The notes under the pieces: model-generated
Seen by the model: the letters and a program-made list of their open reading frames with translations, nothing else
The model's database searches: none
What the model was told of the DNA's origin: nothing
Source: Azolla pinnata
Taxonomy: Eukaryota > Streptophyta > Polypodiopsida > Salviniales > Salviniaceae
Assembly: GCA_037176905.1 (NCBI GenBank)
Contig: JBBBWG010027756.1
Location: forward strand, 62,001-126,000
Length of the DNA: 64,000 nucleotides
Direction of reading: 5' to 3'
Part shown: piece after piece, positions 11,311-21,619 of the stretch
How positions within the stretch are numbered: position 1 is the stretch's first letter
Layout: every line of letters begins with the position of its first letter
Made by a program: the position numbers and the translations under genes

Positions 11311-13120
11311 AGAAGCATATTTATTGGCCAAATTCCTGTAAATGCATAATTATCCATGGAATGCGAGCTTAAATCTTCAACTACAAAAGAAAAGCCGTGA
11401 TTCTTTGCTCAGCATTGATGAGCTTATATGAAAGGCCGTACTTTAAATGCCATTTCTTTGCCGATGCCATCACTTCTCATTTCTTGCCCGGACTGTGAGT
11501 TTATTTGTGGGATTACCGGCTTCAGTACGTTTTTGATAGTGCCCTTACTATATAACCTGAAGGAAGCTGTGTTAGAACATTAGATCAGGTAAGCCTAAGT
11601 ATGTGCTTGTAGATTTAGTTCTATAATTTTTGAGTTGGAAATGAGTTCTACTTTTGTCTCCTAATTTGTACCTGTTCATTATAATAAACACCATCAAAGT
11701 GTGTTTCTTCTCCAAAACGTGTACTTGGATTGGATGATTTTGTGGAGTAGTGTTATTTTTCTATTGGTTTTTTGCGTATGATACCTAACACATTCACTGA
11801 TGGATACACACACCGGTGATGAAGATATATGCTGGTATTGATATTAAAGAACACGTTCTTTGTCATAGTGATGGTTACGGTCTCTGAGAAAAATAGCATG
11901 AATGAAATGTAGATGATTTGGCTTTACAAACACGGAATGCTTTTATTGTGATGTTGTAACCAAAAAAGGAGTTTGTAAAAGTACAGGATGGAAATTGTGG
12001 CACAAAGAAGTTGAAGAAGCAAGGTTCATCATCACTACACAGGTTTCTATCGAATCATTAACCCTGAAAAACCTGGGAAAGCTCTCTTATTTCATAGATC
12101 TTACCTCGCTGCGGGTAAGTTTGTTGTATCAACATCAATTGGTCATCAAATATGGCATTACGTTATTGTTCGTTTAAACGTCATGCCAATCAATATGAAT
12201 GTATATGCAGAGGTACGAATTCTTTGCACCACAAGCAGCAGGCTTTCCATCATATATACAAAAGATAGATAGCTTCGGCATTCATAAGCACCTTCTGGCC
12301 AAATGCATTCATTGATCCTATGGAGACCAACACCAGCAATATGTCCATGATCTGTGCTAATCTGCTCATATTTTTTTGTCTTCTAATCACATTCTGGATT
12401 ATTAATAGAAAAGCCTTTGATCTTTCAAAGCAAGAGTGCCATGGATCAGTGCACTCTTATTGTCAAATATCTGTTTCATCTTTGAAACATAGTCTCCGCT
12501 CATGCCTTCCCTATTAAATGTGTACCGAGTATATATAACATTTCACTTCTCTTTGCAATCTTCACAATCTTCACAATCTTCTCTGCGCAATCTTCATTTC
12601 ACTTCATATAGTCTGAATTCTGTTCTTCCTTCCTTCCAAACCGTTAAGTCAAGTCCACTCAAATATCTATTTCATCCTCTCATTATTGAACTATGTCTCA
12701 AATCTTATTGAGATGAGCCAGGCCCAATGTGTGACCAAATATATATAACATTTCACTTCTCTTCTCAATCTTCATCTTCAGCTCCCCGAATTATTCCTCA
12801 TATTCTGAATTCTGTTCTTCCTTCCCTCCCAAACCCTGTTTCCAGTGCATATCTTTAAGAAGTGATTCGTGACAATAGAAGAGCTCTATCTCTATGCACA
12901 TGGTTGAGGTGATCTTCAATGTTTGTACGTTCAAGATCATAATGTCTCTGCAATAGGAAAGCTAAAGATGAAGGGCAGTGCCTTGTCCTTCTCATAATAG
13001 TGGACAACTTGCATTGCTTTCCCTTCACATGAATTCATAAGAGCAGAATTTGACCCATAAAACCTGCCTGTGCCTCATGTTTGGCAGGAGCTCAAAGTAA
13101 CCAACCGCTTGTGCAACAGT
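11311..13120. other. Intergenic between the aminotransferase and PPR gene 2, with a local duplication
   Basis: No gene supported. A diverged direct duplication of about 110 bp occurs at about 12526-12645 and 12733-12838 (shared ATATATAACATTTCACTTCTCTT and TCTGAATTCTGTTCTTCCTTCC). The first 300 bp should hold the aminotransferase 3' UTR; the last 100-200 bp the 3' UTR of the minus-strand PPR gene. Confidence 0.5.
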
Positions 13121-15709
13121 TCACCTCTGTGAATATAGGTCTACACTGATGATATGTTGAGAATCCTCTGTAGAAAATGAATGAACATGCCCACTGATAT
13201 CAGCCCAACACACAAATTTCCATTGCTCATCCCAGCTAGTAGTAGCATATTTCCGCCTCATTGCTTCAACACTTTCAACATCTTCTTGCATGCCAAAAGT
13301 TGAAAAAATGCTAGCCATAAGAATATAAGCGGCCCCACAACTCTCGTCTAGTTGTAAAGTCTGATCAAAAGCTAATCTCCCAAGTTCTAGATTTCCCCAT
13401 TTTCTACATGCACCTAAAAGAGCAAGCCAAATTGAAGTGTATACGCCACAAGATGGCATAGCCTTAATCATTGCCACTGCTTTGTCAAAGAGCCCTGCAT
13501 ACCCAAAAGCAACCACCATGCATGCATGGTGCTCAATACTTGGAACAATACCATATTTCCTCGTTATATCGCTAAAAAACATCTGAGCCTCATCCAATAG
13601 ACCTGAGTGACTACAAGCACTCAAAACAGAAAGAAGCGTGACATCATTTGGAGAAATGCCCTCACTTTGCATTCGTTTGAAACAGACCAGCGCTTCAAGA
13701 CCTTGTCCTTGTTGAGCATAGCCAGCAATCAATGCACACCAAGTGACCACATTTCTAATAGGAAGTTCTTCGAGTACTTGCTCAGCTTTTGCAAGACCAC
13801 CACATTTGGCGTACATGTCTACCAATGCAGTGCCAAGCACAACATTGTTTGTCAGCAAGTCCCTGCTCAAAATTTCATCGTATACTTTTTGGCCCTCGTC
13901 TATCGCTCCTGCATTCCCGCACGCGTTCAATATGCAGACAAACGTGATTGCGTCAGGCAATAAACCTGCACTTTGCATCCTTTCCAAACATTTCAATGCT
14001 TCATGGCCTCGGCCCTGTTTTGCATACCCGGCAATAACTGAAGACCAAGAGCTTTGATGCTGCTCTGAAAGTTTCTCTAAAATTCTGTGTGCTTTTCCAG
14101 GTTCACCACATTTCGCATACATATCCACCAAAGCATTCCCAAGGACAATATCTTTTTGAAGTAATCCGTTGCATACAATCTCTTCATGGATCTGTTTGCC
14201 CTTATCTATTTCTCCTATAATGCCACATGCCTTCAAAATGCAAGTGAAAGTTACCGCGTTTGGGGCTAGACCCTCTCTTTGCATTAGATCATAACAATTC
14301 AGTGCTTCATAAGCTTTCTCCTGTTGTACATATCCTGCTACCAGTGCATTCCAAGAAACTACACCTCGAAAAGGAAGCTCCTCAAGCACATGTTCTGCCT
14401 TTGCAAGGACACCGCATTTGGCATACATGTCCACCAAAGCATTGCCAAGTGCAATGTCCTTATTTAAAAACCCTTTACTTGCAATATGGTCATGAATTTG
14501 CTTTCCTTTTTCTACTGCTTGTGCAATGCCACATGCCTTCAAAAGTGAATGGAATGTGACAATATCTGGAGAGAGGCCCTCGTTTTGCATACATTCGAAA
14601 CAATGGAGAGCGTCGTATCCTTGTTCTTGTTGAGCATACCCTGTGATCAGGGCATTCCAAGTAACTACATCTCGAATGGGCAGCTCATCGAGCACCTCTT
14701 GAGCTTGTATGAGCATACCACACTTGGCATACATATCCACCAAAGCAGTTCCGAGCACAACATCCTTTTCCAGCAATTTCCTGTTAATAATCTTCTCATG
14801 GATCTGTATGCCCTTATCTATAGCTTTTCCACTGGCACATGCTTTCAAAGTACAAATAAAAGTGACTACATTCGGAATGTTGCTCTCACATTGCATTCGC
14901 TCAAAGCAAGTAAGTGCGTTGTTACATAGCCCTTGACAGGCATAGCCTGTGATAAGTCCATTCCAGGAAACTTCATCTCGATCACGAAGCCCTTCTAACA
15001 CCTCCGCTGCTTTTCCAATTTCACCGGATTTCACGTACAAATCCATTAAAGCATTTCCAACCACAACATCCTTCTCTAGGATACCCTTGGACACAATCTG
15101 GTCATGGATTTGTTTGCAATGGCCAACTGCTCTTGTGTTGCTGCATGCCTTAATGATGCAAACGAAACTAATCCTGTTTGGCAAGACTCCTTCGTTTTGC
15201 ATACATTCGAAGCAATCCAATGCTTGGCAAACTTGCCCTTGTTGGGCATACCCTGCAATGAGTGCATTCCAAGCGACAACATTCCGGTTCGGCAATTGTT
15301 CAAGCACCTGTCGTGCTTGATCAAGCCTTCCACATTTGGCATACATGTTGATCAAAGAGCTTGCCAAATAAGGGCTATCTCCAGGATCACTCCTTTGGCT
15401 GATAGCTAGGTGTAAGGTGGTGCCGGTCACGATGTCCTTCTTCCTTGCACATTCCTTTAACAAGGTTACGGCATTAAACGAATCCTCTTCTCTCCGATAG
15501 AATCCATCGATTTTCCTTGCCTTGAAACTCTTCTTTTCTGTGGGTTGCAGCGTAGAATTTCCTCGGCATCGACCAACTCTTCTGTCCCATGAGCCGCGAT
15601 GCTTACTTATCCCGTTCTCTAGAGTAGCCAGGGCTACCTCTTCCGCGATGCGGAGGCGTAGATTTGCTGGATGCCACAGTCTCCGCCGCAATTGCTCAAA
15701 TGATGACAA
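13121..15709 (-). CDS. PLS-class pentatricopeptide repeat protein with E and partial E+ region (862 aa)
   Basis: One uninterrupted frame of 862 codons. The first 90 residues are Arg-rich and basic (LRRRLWHPANLRLRIAEE), consistent with an organellar transit peptide. Residues about 100-720 hold six PLS triplets of about 101 residues, with S cores INMYAKCGR, MDLYVKSGE, VDMYAKCGM, VDMYAKCGV, VDMYAKCGE and VDMYAKCGG. An E1-like domain follows (IWLALLGACRKWGNLELGR, AAYILMASIFSTFGMQEDV), then a short stretch (CWADISGHVHSFSTEDSQH) like the start of an E+/E2 motif. It stops before any DYW deaminase. Likely role: site recognition in organelle C-to-U editing or other RNA processing (family knowledge; target unknown). 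Its triplets are close in sequence to those of the 482-3727 gene, which suggests a common ancestor with gain or loss of whole triplets. Confidence 0.9.
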   Translation of the reverse strand: MSSFEQLRRRLWHPANLRLRIAEEVALATLENGISKHRGSWDRRVGRCRGNSTLQPTEKKSFKARKIDGFYRREEDSFNAVTLLKECARKKDIVTGTTLHLAISQRSDPGDSPYLASSLINMYAKCGRLDQARQVLEQLPNRNVVAWNALIAGYAQQGQVCQALDCFECMQNEGVLPNRISFVCIIKACSNTRAVGHCKQIHDQIVSKGILEKDVVVGNALMDLYVKSGEIGKAAEVLEGLRDRDEVSWNGLITGYACQGLCNNALTCFERMQCESNIPNVVTFICTLKACASGKAIDKGIQIHEKIINRKLLEKDVVLGTALVDMYAKCGMLIQAQEVLDELPIRDVVTWNALITGYAQQEQGYDALHCFECMQNEGLSPDIVTFHSLLKACGIAQAVEKGKQIHDHIASKGFLNKDIALGNALVDMYAKCGVLAKAEHVLEELPFRGVVSWNALVAGYVQQEKAYEALNCYDLMQREGLAPNAVTFTCILKACGIIGEIDKGKQIHEEIVCNGLLQKDIVLGNALVDMYAKCGEPGKAHRILEKLSEQHQSSWSSVIAGYAKQGRGHEALKCLERMQSAGLLPDAITFVCILNACGNAGAIDEGQKVYDEILSRDLLTNNVVLGTALVDMYAKCGGLAKAEQVLEELPIRNVVTWCALIAGYAQQGQGLEALVCFKRMQSEGISPNDVTLLSVLSACSHSGLLDEAQMFFSDITRKYGIVPSIEHHACMVVAFGYAGLFDKAVAMIKAMPSCGVYTSIWLALLGACRKWGNLELGRLAFDQTLQLDESCGAAYILMASIFSTFGMQEDVESVEAMRRKYATTSWDEQWKFVCWADISGHVHSFSTEDSQHIISVDLYSQR

Positions 15710-15746
15710 TGCAACAGTGCATCGTCGTCTTTCTCTTGAGGTCTAC

Positions 15747-15932
15747 ATGGACCAAGAAAAGGGGGACGGAGCCACATCCGAGCAGAAGGGGGCGGAGGTG
15801 CGGATCTCGGTGAATACGGAGGTATTCTGCAAACGGTTCAAAGACTCCTTCCCAAAGAAGGATGCAAGCTTCCATGAACTCTGCAAAGCCATGGGAAAAG
15901 GCTTCTCATGCCAAAGTATTAGGATCTGCTAA
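15747..15932 (+). CDS. Unassigned short ORF, head-to-head with PPR gene 2, running into a solo LTR
   Basis: ATG at 15747, 37 bp from the start codon of the divergent PPR gene. The peptide (MDQEKGDGATSEQKGAEVRI, then FCKRFKDSFPKKDASFHELC) is not low-complexity and does not match a family I know. Its last four codons and its stop come from the LTR that begins at 15917, so any original 3' part was separated by that insertion. It could be a relict gene start, a divergent-promoter transcript or chance. The longer frame from 15522 is antisense to the PPR N-terminus and I do not support it. Confidence 0.25.
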   Translation: MDQEKGDGATSEQKGAEVRISVNTEVFCKRFKDSFPKKDASFHELCKAMGKGFSCQSIRIC

Positions 15933-16356
15933 TGATAAGCGGTATTAGAGAGAAAGATTAGAGAGAATAGAATGGTTTAAGGGTGATTAACCTCACTAAT
16001 CACTCTCGAGTGAAGGACTGAATACTAATCCAGAACATTACCTGTGTACCATACTACCGGCGATTACCTTGGATATACCTCGGAAGTCGGACAGATACGG
16101 ATCCGATGACCAGAAAGCCTAGCCTCACTAGGAGAGAATTTTCACAATGTCTCGAGATGCCGTAATGAAAGGATGTAGCTAGTCCGCTTTATATGTGTAA
16201 AACTTCTAGGGCTCCTTGACCATTTGGTGTGTTCACACTTGTCTAGTGACCGTATGGGTTTGTCTCAGTCCTAAGATAATTGGTTTCTCACCTATCGTAC
16301 CCTTAAACCAATTTAATTAGACTTATATATTGGTTCGTAATGTTACACCCATAACA
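15917..16356 (-). mobile_element. Solo LTR (440 bp) with exact 5-bp target duplication
   Basis: Flanked by CAAAG at 15912-15916 and again at 16357-16361. Ends are TATTAG...CATAACA; read on the minus strand it starts TGTTATGGG. Minus-strand order is: U3-like part, a TATA-like ACATATAAAGC near 16190, then an R/U5-like part. No internal retrotransposon sequence lies on either side, so it is a solo LTR left by recombination. It is homologous to 5610-5961. The perfect target duplication suggests it is younger than that copy. Superfamily cannot be assigned from the LTR alone. Confidence 0.75.
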
Positions 16357-16601
16357 CAAAGGCCATGGTGATGTATCCTAATGGGCAAGTGGGTTCACAG
16401 GCGGAGACAGTTTCAGATTGTCTGATTTCTTGACTTGAGTCAATATCGTTTTGGGATCGATTCGATCGGTAGTGCTAAATATTTGCATATTTTGACGCTA
16501 TGGGCCGGCCTTCGGGCTTGAACAAATCGGAACAAAACAAAACTTAGGTTTGGGCTCGAACAAGACAGGGCAGAACAAAACAAAACTCAATGTCATATAA
16601 A

Positions 16602-16658
16602 GGGGTTTTGAACCCACAACCTTGTTTCTATAGGGTCAATTGTTTAGCCGATCGATCA
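16602..16658 (-). repeat. tRNA-like stretch (degenerate tRNA or SINE head)
   Basis: Read on the minus strand it shows an A-box-like GGCTAAACAATTG and, about 30 bases later, a B-box-like GGTTCAAAACC. This is the spacing of an RNA polymerase III internal promoter. I could not fold a full cloverleaf, so it is either a decayed tRNA gene or the head of a tRNA-derived SINE. The neighbouring 16500-16600 is rich in repeated AACAAAACAAAAC. Confidence 0.35.
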
Positions 16659-16670
16659 AACAAAAAAACA

Positions 16671-16996
16671 TGATGTATTGCTAATACATATTGGAATTAA
16701 TATCCATTTCTAATGTTCTAGAAAGTTCTGGAACTTTCTAAAAGCTTTTGCATGAGATTTTGGAATTGTATAAATATAGGGGTTCACCTTAATCCCCAAT
16801 CAAGGTGAAGAACACCAGTTATGGAATCAATACTAAGTTTCATCTATCTTTTTCTCACTTATCTCTTCTACCCTTGCTTAGCCCTGTTACGCTCTTTTGT
16901 ATCTATCCGTGACACTTAGGTTCGGCCTTAGATACTGATTCTGAACTGTGATTTTAACCGCCTAAGCTCTAGGGCCTTCATGCTCTCAAGGCTGAC
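16671..16996 (+). mobile_element. LTR-like fragment with heat-shock element and TATA box
   Basis: Starts TGATGTATTG after a run of A. It carries five alternating TTC/GAA units at exact 2-bp spacing (16716-16738), then a TATA-like GTATAAATATAGG at 16768-16780, then a pyrimidine-rich leader-like part. The order enhancer, TATA, leader is that of a plant LTR. AAACA occurs just before 16671 and just after 16996, but the sequence is A-rich and the end does not read CA, so the borders are weak. No internal coding region is attached. Fossil of an unassigned LTR element, or less likely an ordinary promoter. Confidence 0.35.
16716..16738. promoter_or_regulatory. Perfect five-unit heat-shock element
   Basis: TTC-TA-GAA-AG-TTC-TG-GAA-CT-TTC: five inverted nGAAn units with no mismatch, 30 bp upstream of a TATA-like box at 16768. 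This is the consensus site for trimeric heat-shock factors, and heat-responsive plant LTRs carry such sites. Confidence 0.6.
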
Positions 16997-17377
16997 AAAC
17001 ACTCAGCTTGCCTATCAATCTATCAATCTATCACCTCCTGAATGAAGATCCACCGACACTCTTCGTCGAAACAGTTCCTCTCGGAGATCTCCTCAGGTCT
17101 CTCCAGCCTCGACCCCGTCCTCTTACTGGCCCCATGGTACGAATATATACGCTGCGTGGTAGGCATGGTGATGGCGGGTACTATGAAGCATGTCGAGAGT
17201 AAAGGTCGGGGCTCCGAGAAAGCACACGTACCGAATCATTGCTTGCAGTAGGGCTTGTACACTTGGTAATGCAAAGTCAGATTGGTGGGGGGGGGGGGTA
17301 TGTGTCCAAAGAGATGGTTGGGATCAGAGTATGGCCAAGTAACTAGTCGGCACAATGGATGGATCGTCTGATGCGGT

Positions 17378-17482
17378 CTAAACCCTAAACCCTAAACCCT
17401 AAGCCCTAGGCCCTAAATCCTAAATCCTAAGCCCCAAATCCCTAACTCTAGACTCGAAACCCTAATCCCTAAGCCCTAAACC
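17378..17482 (-). repeat. Interstitial telomere-like repeat, degenerate (CCCTAAA)n
   Basis: About 14 units of the plant telomere heptamer; the first three are perfect and the rest carry single changes. With the inverted block at 17727-17765 it makes a head-to-head pair flanking about 245 bp. Confidence 0.85.
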
Positions 17483-17726
17483 ATAGATTGCGCAATTATT
17501 TGATGTGCACTAGGGCATTGAATGGCGAGTACTCTTGGGGACAGGGTGAGTGGGGCGGGGGGGCACATGATGGAGCACTAAAAAGGGCAGATTACGGTTT
17601 CGATTACAGATCGTCAACTTGGTGTTTAGCGTTTGGGGTTTAGGTCGGAAAACGATAGCTTTGCCGTGATCGAGTGGTAATAAGATGTCGCCAAAAGTCG
17701 TTCAAAGCCAGAGACACTAGGCTGGC

Positions 17727-17765
17727 CCTAGGGTTTAGGGTTTAGGGTTTAGGGTTTAGGGTTTA
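17727..17765 (+). repeat. Interstitial telomere-like repeat (TTTAGGG)5
   Basis: Five nearly perfect TTTAGGG units, opposite in orientation to the block at 17378-17482. Confidence 0.9.
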
Positions 17766-18118
17766 AAGAAAACACGATCATTACATCATTTTGTAAGCTT
17801 GGCCTTGTTTAATTCTCAGAGCTCTCTGAGAGTCAAGTCAAAGCAAAGAGGTTCATTAGAAGAACCCTAGATCTACCCCAACATGACTTCTTCAGATGAG
17901 ACTTGAATGGGTTTTGTGTTTTTCTTTCTTTCTTTCTTTCTCATTAATGCCCTACATACGTACCGTGCCGTAGGGTCACAAGCCATGCATGACATGCGAT
18001 CGATCGATCAATCGATCGACGCGACCATCATCGATGCAACGCATGATTATGCATGGCATGGCATGGTATGATGCCGGTGCATGTGGATGCTTGTATGATA
18101 GATTTTCTATCATTGGGC

Positions 18119-18155
<37 letters not shown>

Positions 18156-18527
18156 CGCAAATGGCTCAAATGCCGAAAGAGATGGGCTGGCTCTACATGT
18201 ATCCATAGAACGTAAACATTTGCAAGCTTCCAGTTTTGGAAACACGAATGCAAGTTTGCAAACGTTTGCGAATGTTATGTGCTCTTAAAATCCAAATATT
18301 TTCTTAAATTTACCATTCTTCTAATCTGAAACATACTTTTGGTGGTTTACCAATCTCGAATGCTCGAATCATTCTCGATTGCATTTGCAGTATGTTATCA
18401 TGTATGTATGTGTGCATGTGAGTCTGTTTGTATGACATGTGATAGATACGCCAATGGAATTGCTTCTCAGCGATTGCACCAAGCAAGGCTTCTGGGCATG
18501 TGCCATAGCATGCATACATGCCTGCGT

Positions 18528-18960
18528 TGTTAAAAAATGCGTATTTTATAAATACAATACGTTTCAAAATACTCAAACGTATTCTACGCGTATTCAATGT
18601 TCTCAAACTGTCATTTTTCTTATTCAAATTTATAAATATCAAAAAACAATTTTTCTAGGGCTATTATTTAGACTCGCGATTTTGTTAGCTTAAATTTTAA
18701 TTCTTTTCTGTAATTTAAGCTTTTATAACTTTATTAATGCCAAAAATGGAATATGAATTTTTTGTGCTGATATGTAGGTTTAATTAATTGTAAAATTTGT
18801 CTGTTTATTCAACATATTTAACCCATATCTAGCTTGTATTCTACATAGTTAAATCTATATTTAACCTGTATTCTACGTATTTAACCCATATGTAACGTAT
18901 TCAACAGCAGTATTTTATAAAAGTTTGATCAAATACTTTTAAAATACACAGCGCACGATA
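18528..18960. repeat. AT-rich element with internal CGTATTC / TATTTAACC repeats, possibly a MITE
   Basis: Both ends carry related inverted motifs: ATGCGTATTTTATAAATA near 18537 and, reading inward from 18955, GTGTATTTTAAAAGTATTTG. Between them GTATTCTACRTA and TATTTAACCYRTAT recur. This is the build of a short non-autonomous DNA element, but ends and target duplication could not be fixed. Confidence 0.35.
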
Positions 18961-19407
18961 TGCTACGTATGTTAACAACATCGATACATGCATACATACA
19001 TGCATACATAAGTACGTACGTACGTACGTCTGTACACACAAACATGCACAATCGTAAGGCTGTCATTAATGCGCGTGCATTGATTGCATGCGTACGACAT
19101 CGTGGAGACAGAGTCGGAGTTCCGCCACCTTTGCTTGGGCCTCGGAACCAACCCATTCAGATGTTACCAGCAGCACTAGGCCATGCAAGTTGTCCTAACA
19201 CACATATATATATATATATATATATTACGATACCGGGAAGCATTATTGCCTCAAGGCCCCAGATAATGCTGCCTGAGAAGACGTTAATATATCTTTCTTT
19301 CTTTCTTTGATTGTCTTAGTTTGACTATCGTTGGTTTAAGGTTTAGTTTTTGGGGCTTGCCAGACTTAGTGGCTATACATAGCCCAGGTAGTTCCCATAT
19401 CCACAAA

Positions 19408-19467
19408 AAACCCTAAACCCTAAACCCTAAACCCTGAACCCTGAACCCTGAACCCTGAACCCTAAAT
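19408..19467 (-). repeat. Interstitial telomere-like repeat with CCCTAAA and CCCTGAA sub-blocks
   Basis: Three or four CCCTAAA units followed by four CCCTGAA units and a return to CCCTAAA. A variant has spread within the array, which points to local unit-by-unit duplication rather than one capture of terminal DNA. Confidence 0.85.
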
Positions 19468-20596
19468 CCGTGCATCCTGATGCCGACATTCGATTGTACA
19501 CTGCTGTAAATAAACCTCTCCCTGCCAAATCTGTCATGGAGTCCACCCAGATCTTCGCCGCTCTTACTCCTCTTCCATGCCAGCAAAAGCCCCTTTGTTA
19601 TACACACACATACATACACATGTGTGCATCTATGGGATCATGAGAAGAGCCGCCTTTACCGTCTCGATGCATCATCATCATCATCATCATCGCCACCGCC
19701 ATCATCATCATCGTCACCGTCATCATCGTCATCATCATCATGTCGGAAGGTGCATACAGAGCAAGCAAGAACAGTTGCATCCGTCGCCCTCCCTCCGAGT
19801 TGTGAATAGTAGACAGAGAAGAGAAGAGAGAGAGAGAGAGAGAGAGAGCCCTGGAAGAGCGTCTGTCCCTCGTATGCATGCGATTAAATGATCTCTGCGT
19901 TTCGAAAAAGCTCACGAGAAAGGGACAAGGAGGAGGAGCAGGGATGAATCTGGTGGAATCATTTATGATCCAGGGTATATATGCATAGAAATCGAGCTCA
20001 TCATGTAAATATATATATACATAAGTATATATATATATATGACAGACAGCATTTCGCACTCGTTATGACCAGAACCCACAATGTGAAATGGACAATTCCA
20101 ATATGGGCTTCCATTCGCCTCGAGCTAGCAGTCAGAGACCATTCATTGGAAGGGGACATCTTGTCTTCTTTATGTTTTTTTTTTTCTTTGCCCTTTTCTT
20201 ACCCCTTCTTCATCATCATATCTAGTAGTGGTGGTGGCGGTAGCAGCAACAGCAACAGCAGCAGCAATAGCAGAGTCTGAATAAAGCCGGGACTTCCCAG
20301 AGTGCCATTCATTCATTCATTCATTCATTCATTCATTCAGTCAGTCAGTCACTCATTCATTGTTCATGGGGCCATATCAGCCTAAGACGACGTTAATATA
20401 TCTTTCTTTTCTCTTCTGACAGCTTCTCTGTCTTTTGCTCCTGTCTCCAGTATCCGGAAGAGACGATCTCTCAGGCTCCCCAATCCTGACCTTGCTTAAC
20501 ACACTCGCGCACGTAAAGAAACGAGGCGGGAAACGAAACCGATTGTTCACAATTGCTGTTGTACCCCTAAGCAATCGATCGCAAGCCGATGGGACT

Positions 20597-20655
20597 AGAT
20601 GAGATGAGGACGATGATGGTGACGGCGGTGACGACGATGATGATGACGGTGGTGG

Positions 20656-20711
<56 letters not shown>

Positions 20712-20712
20712 G
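20597..20712 (+). repeat. (GAT)n microsatellite
   Basis: Imperfect GAT/GGT triplets becoming a pure GAT run of about 18 units at 20656-20710. Confidence 0.9.
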
Positions 20713-21573
20713 TGAAGCCAAAAATGGGCATGTAAAAGAGGTGTATGTAACTAAGTACTTGGGCCATTGAATGTGGATGTGTACAAATACCGTCATTTAA
20801 TGGCTTCATCCATTTATCTGGCATGCCCCTGATTAGACATACACACGCATGCATGCATGCTTATATCCATGTTGGGGATAGTGTGAACATGGCCATTAGA
20901 TTATTATATTCGACAATGCCGACATGCATATACGCATTCATACGCATGCATATGTATGTATATGCCTGCGAGCATTGATGGCATGCCTTGCTGTTGTTGT
21001 TAGATCCACATTAGGTTAGGTTAGGTTAGGTTGTTCACGCTTCTTCTTCTGCTTCTTCCTGCTTCTGCTTCTTCTGGTTTGGCCATCGTTTTCGTGTTGT
21101 TAGCATGCCATGGCAATAGTGTGTGTGTGCATCAAATACACTTTCTTTGACATTTGTGTTTGTTCCATAAAGCTCAGCTTTCATGGATTCACCCACCATC
21201 TGAATGCTATTGCAAGAGAAAAAAAACTCAAGAAAGGTGAAGAAAGGAAATGCATTTACTTGAATCCTTTTTTTGTGTGCATAGAAGTATATATACATAT
21301 ATATATCTAATATATGGTTCACCCATCTTCACCACCAAGTTTGATGTACATGATGAAGTTCAATGTAACATATGGTGAAGCCCATTGGCAATGCCCACCA
21401 TCTATGCCTGGCTGAAATATGCATGCATGTGTTTGTATCTATGCCTATCTATGCCTATCTATCTATCTATCTATTCTATGTATATATATATAAATATATA
21501 TATAGAGATAGAGATAGAAATAGAGATAGAGATAGATAGATGTGTGCATATATGTGCTAGGCAGACAGCTTAA

Positions 21574-21619
<46 letters not shown>

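Larger units (their letters stand above)
16997..18527. other. Gene-free stretch with interstitial telomere-like blocks
   Basis: No gene supported. Telomere-like blocks sit at about 17378-17482 (CCCTAAA and variants such as CCCTAAG, CCCTAAT) and 17727-17765 (five GGGTTTA units), in opposite orientation and about 245 bp apart. Also a G run at 17286-17297, a (TTTC)n run at 17922-17940, palindromic ATCGATCGATC repeats at 17998-18018 and a (GAT)n run at 18118-18154. Confidence 0.6.
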
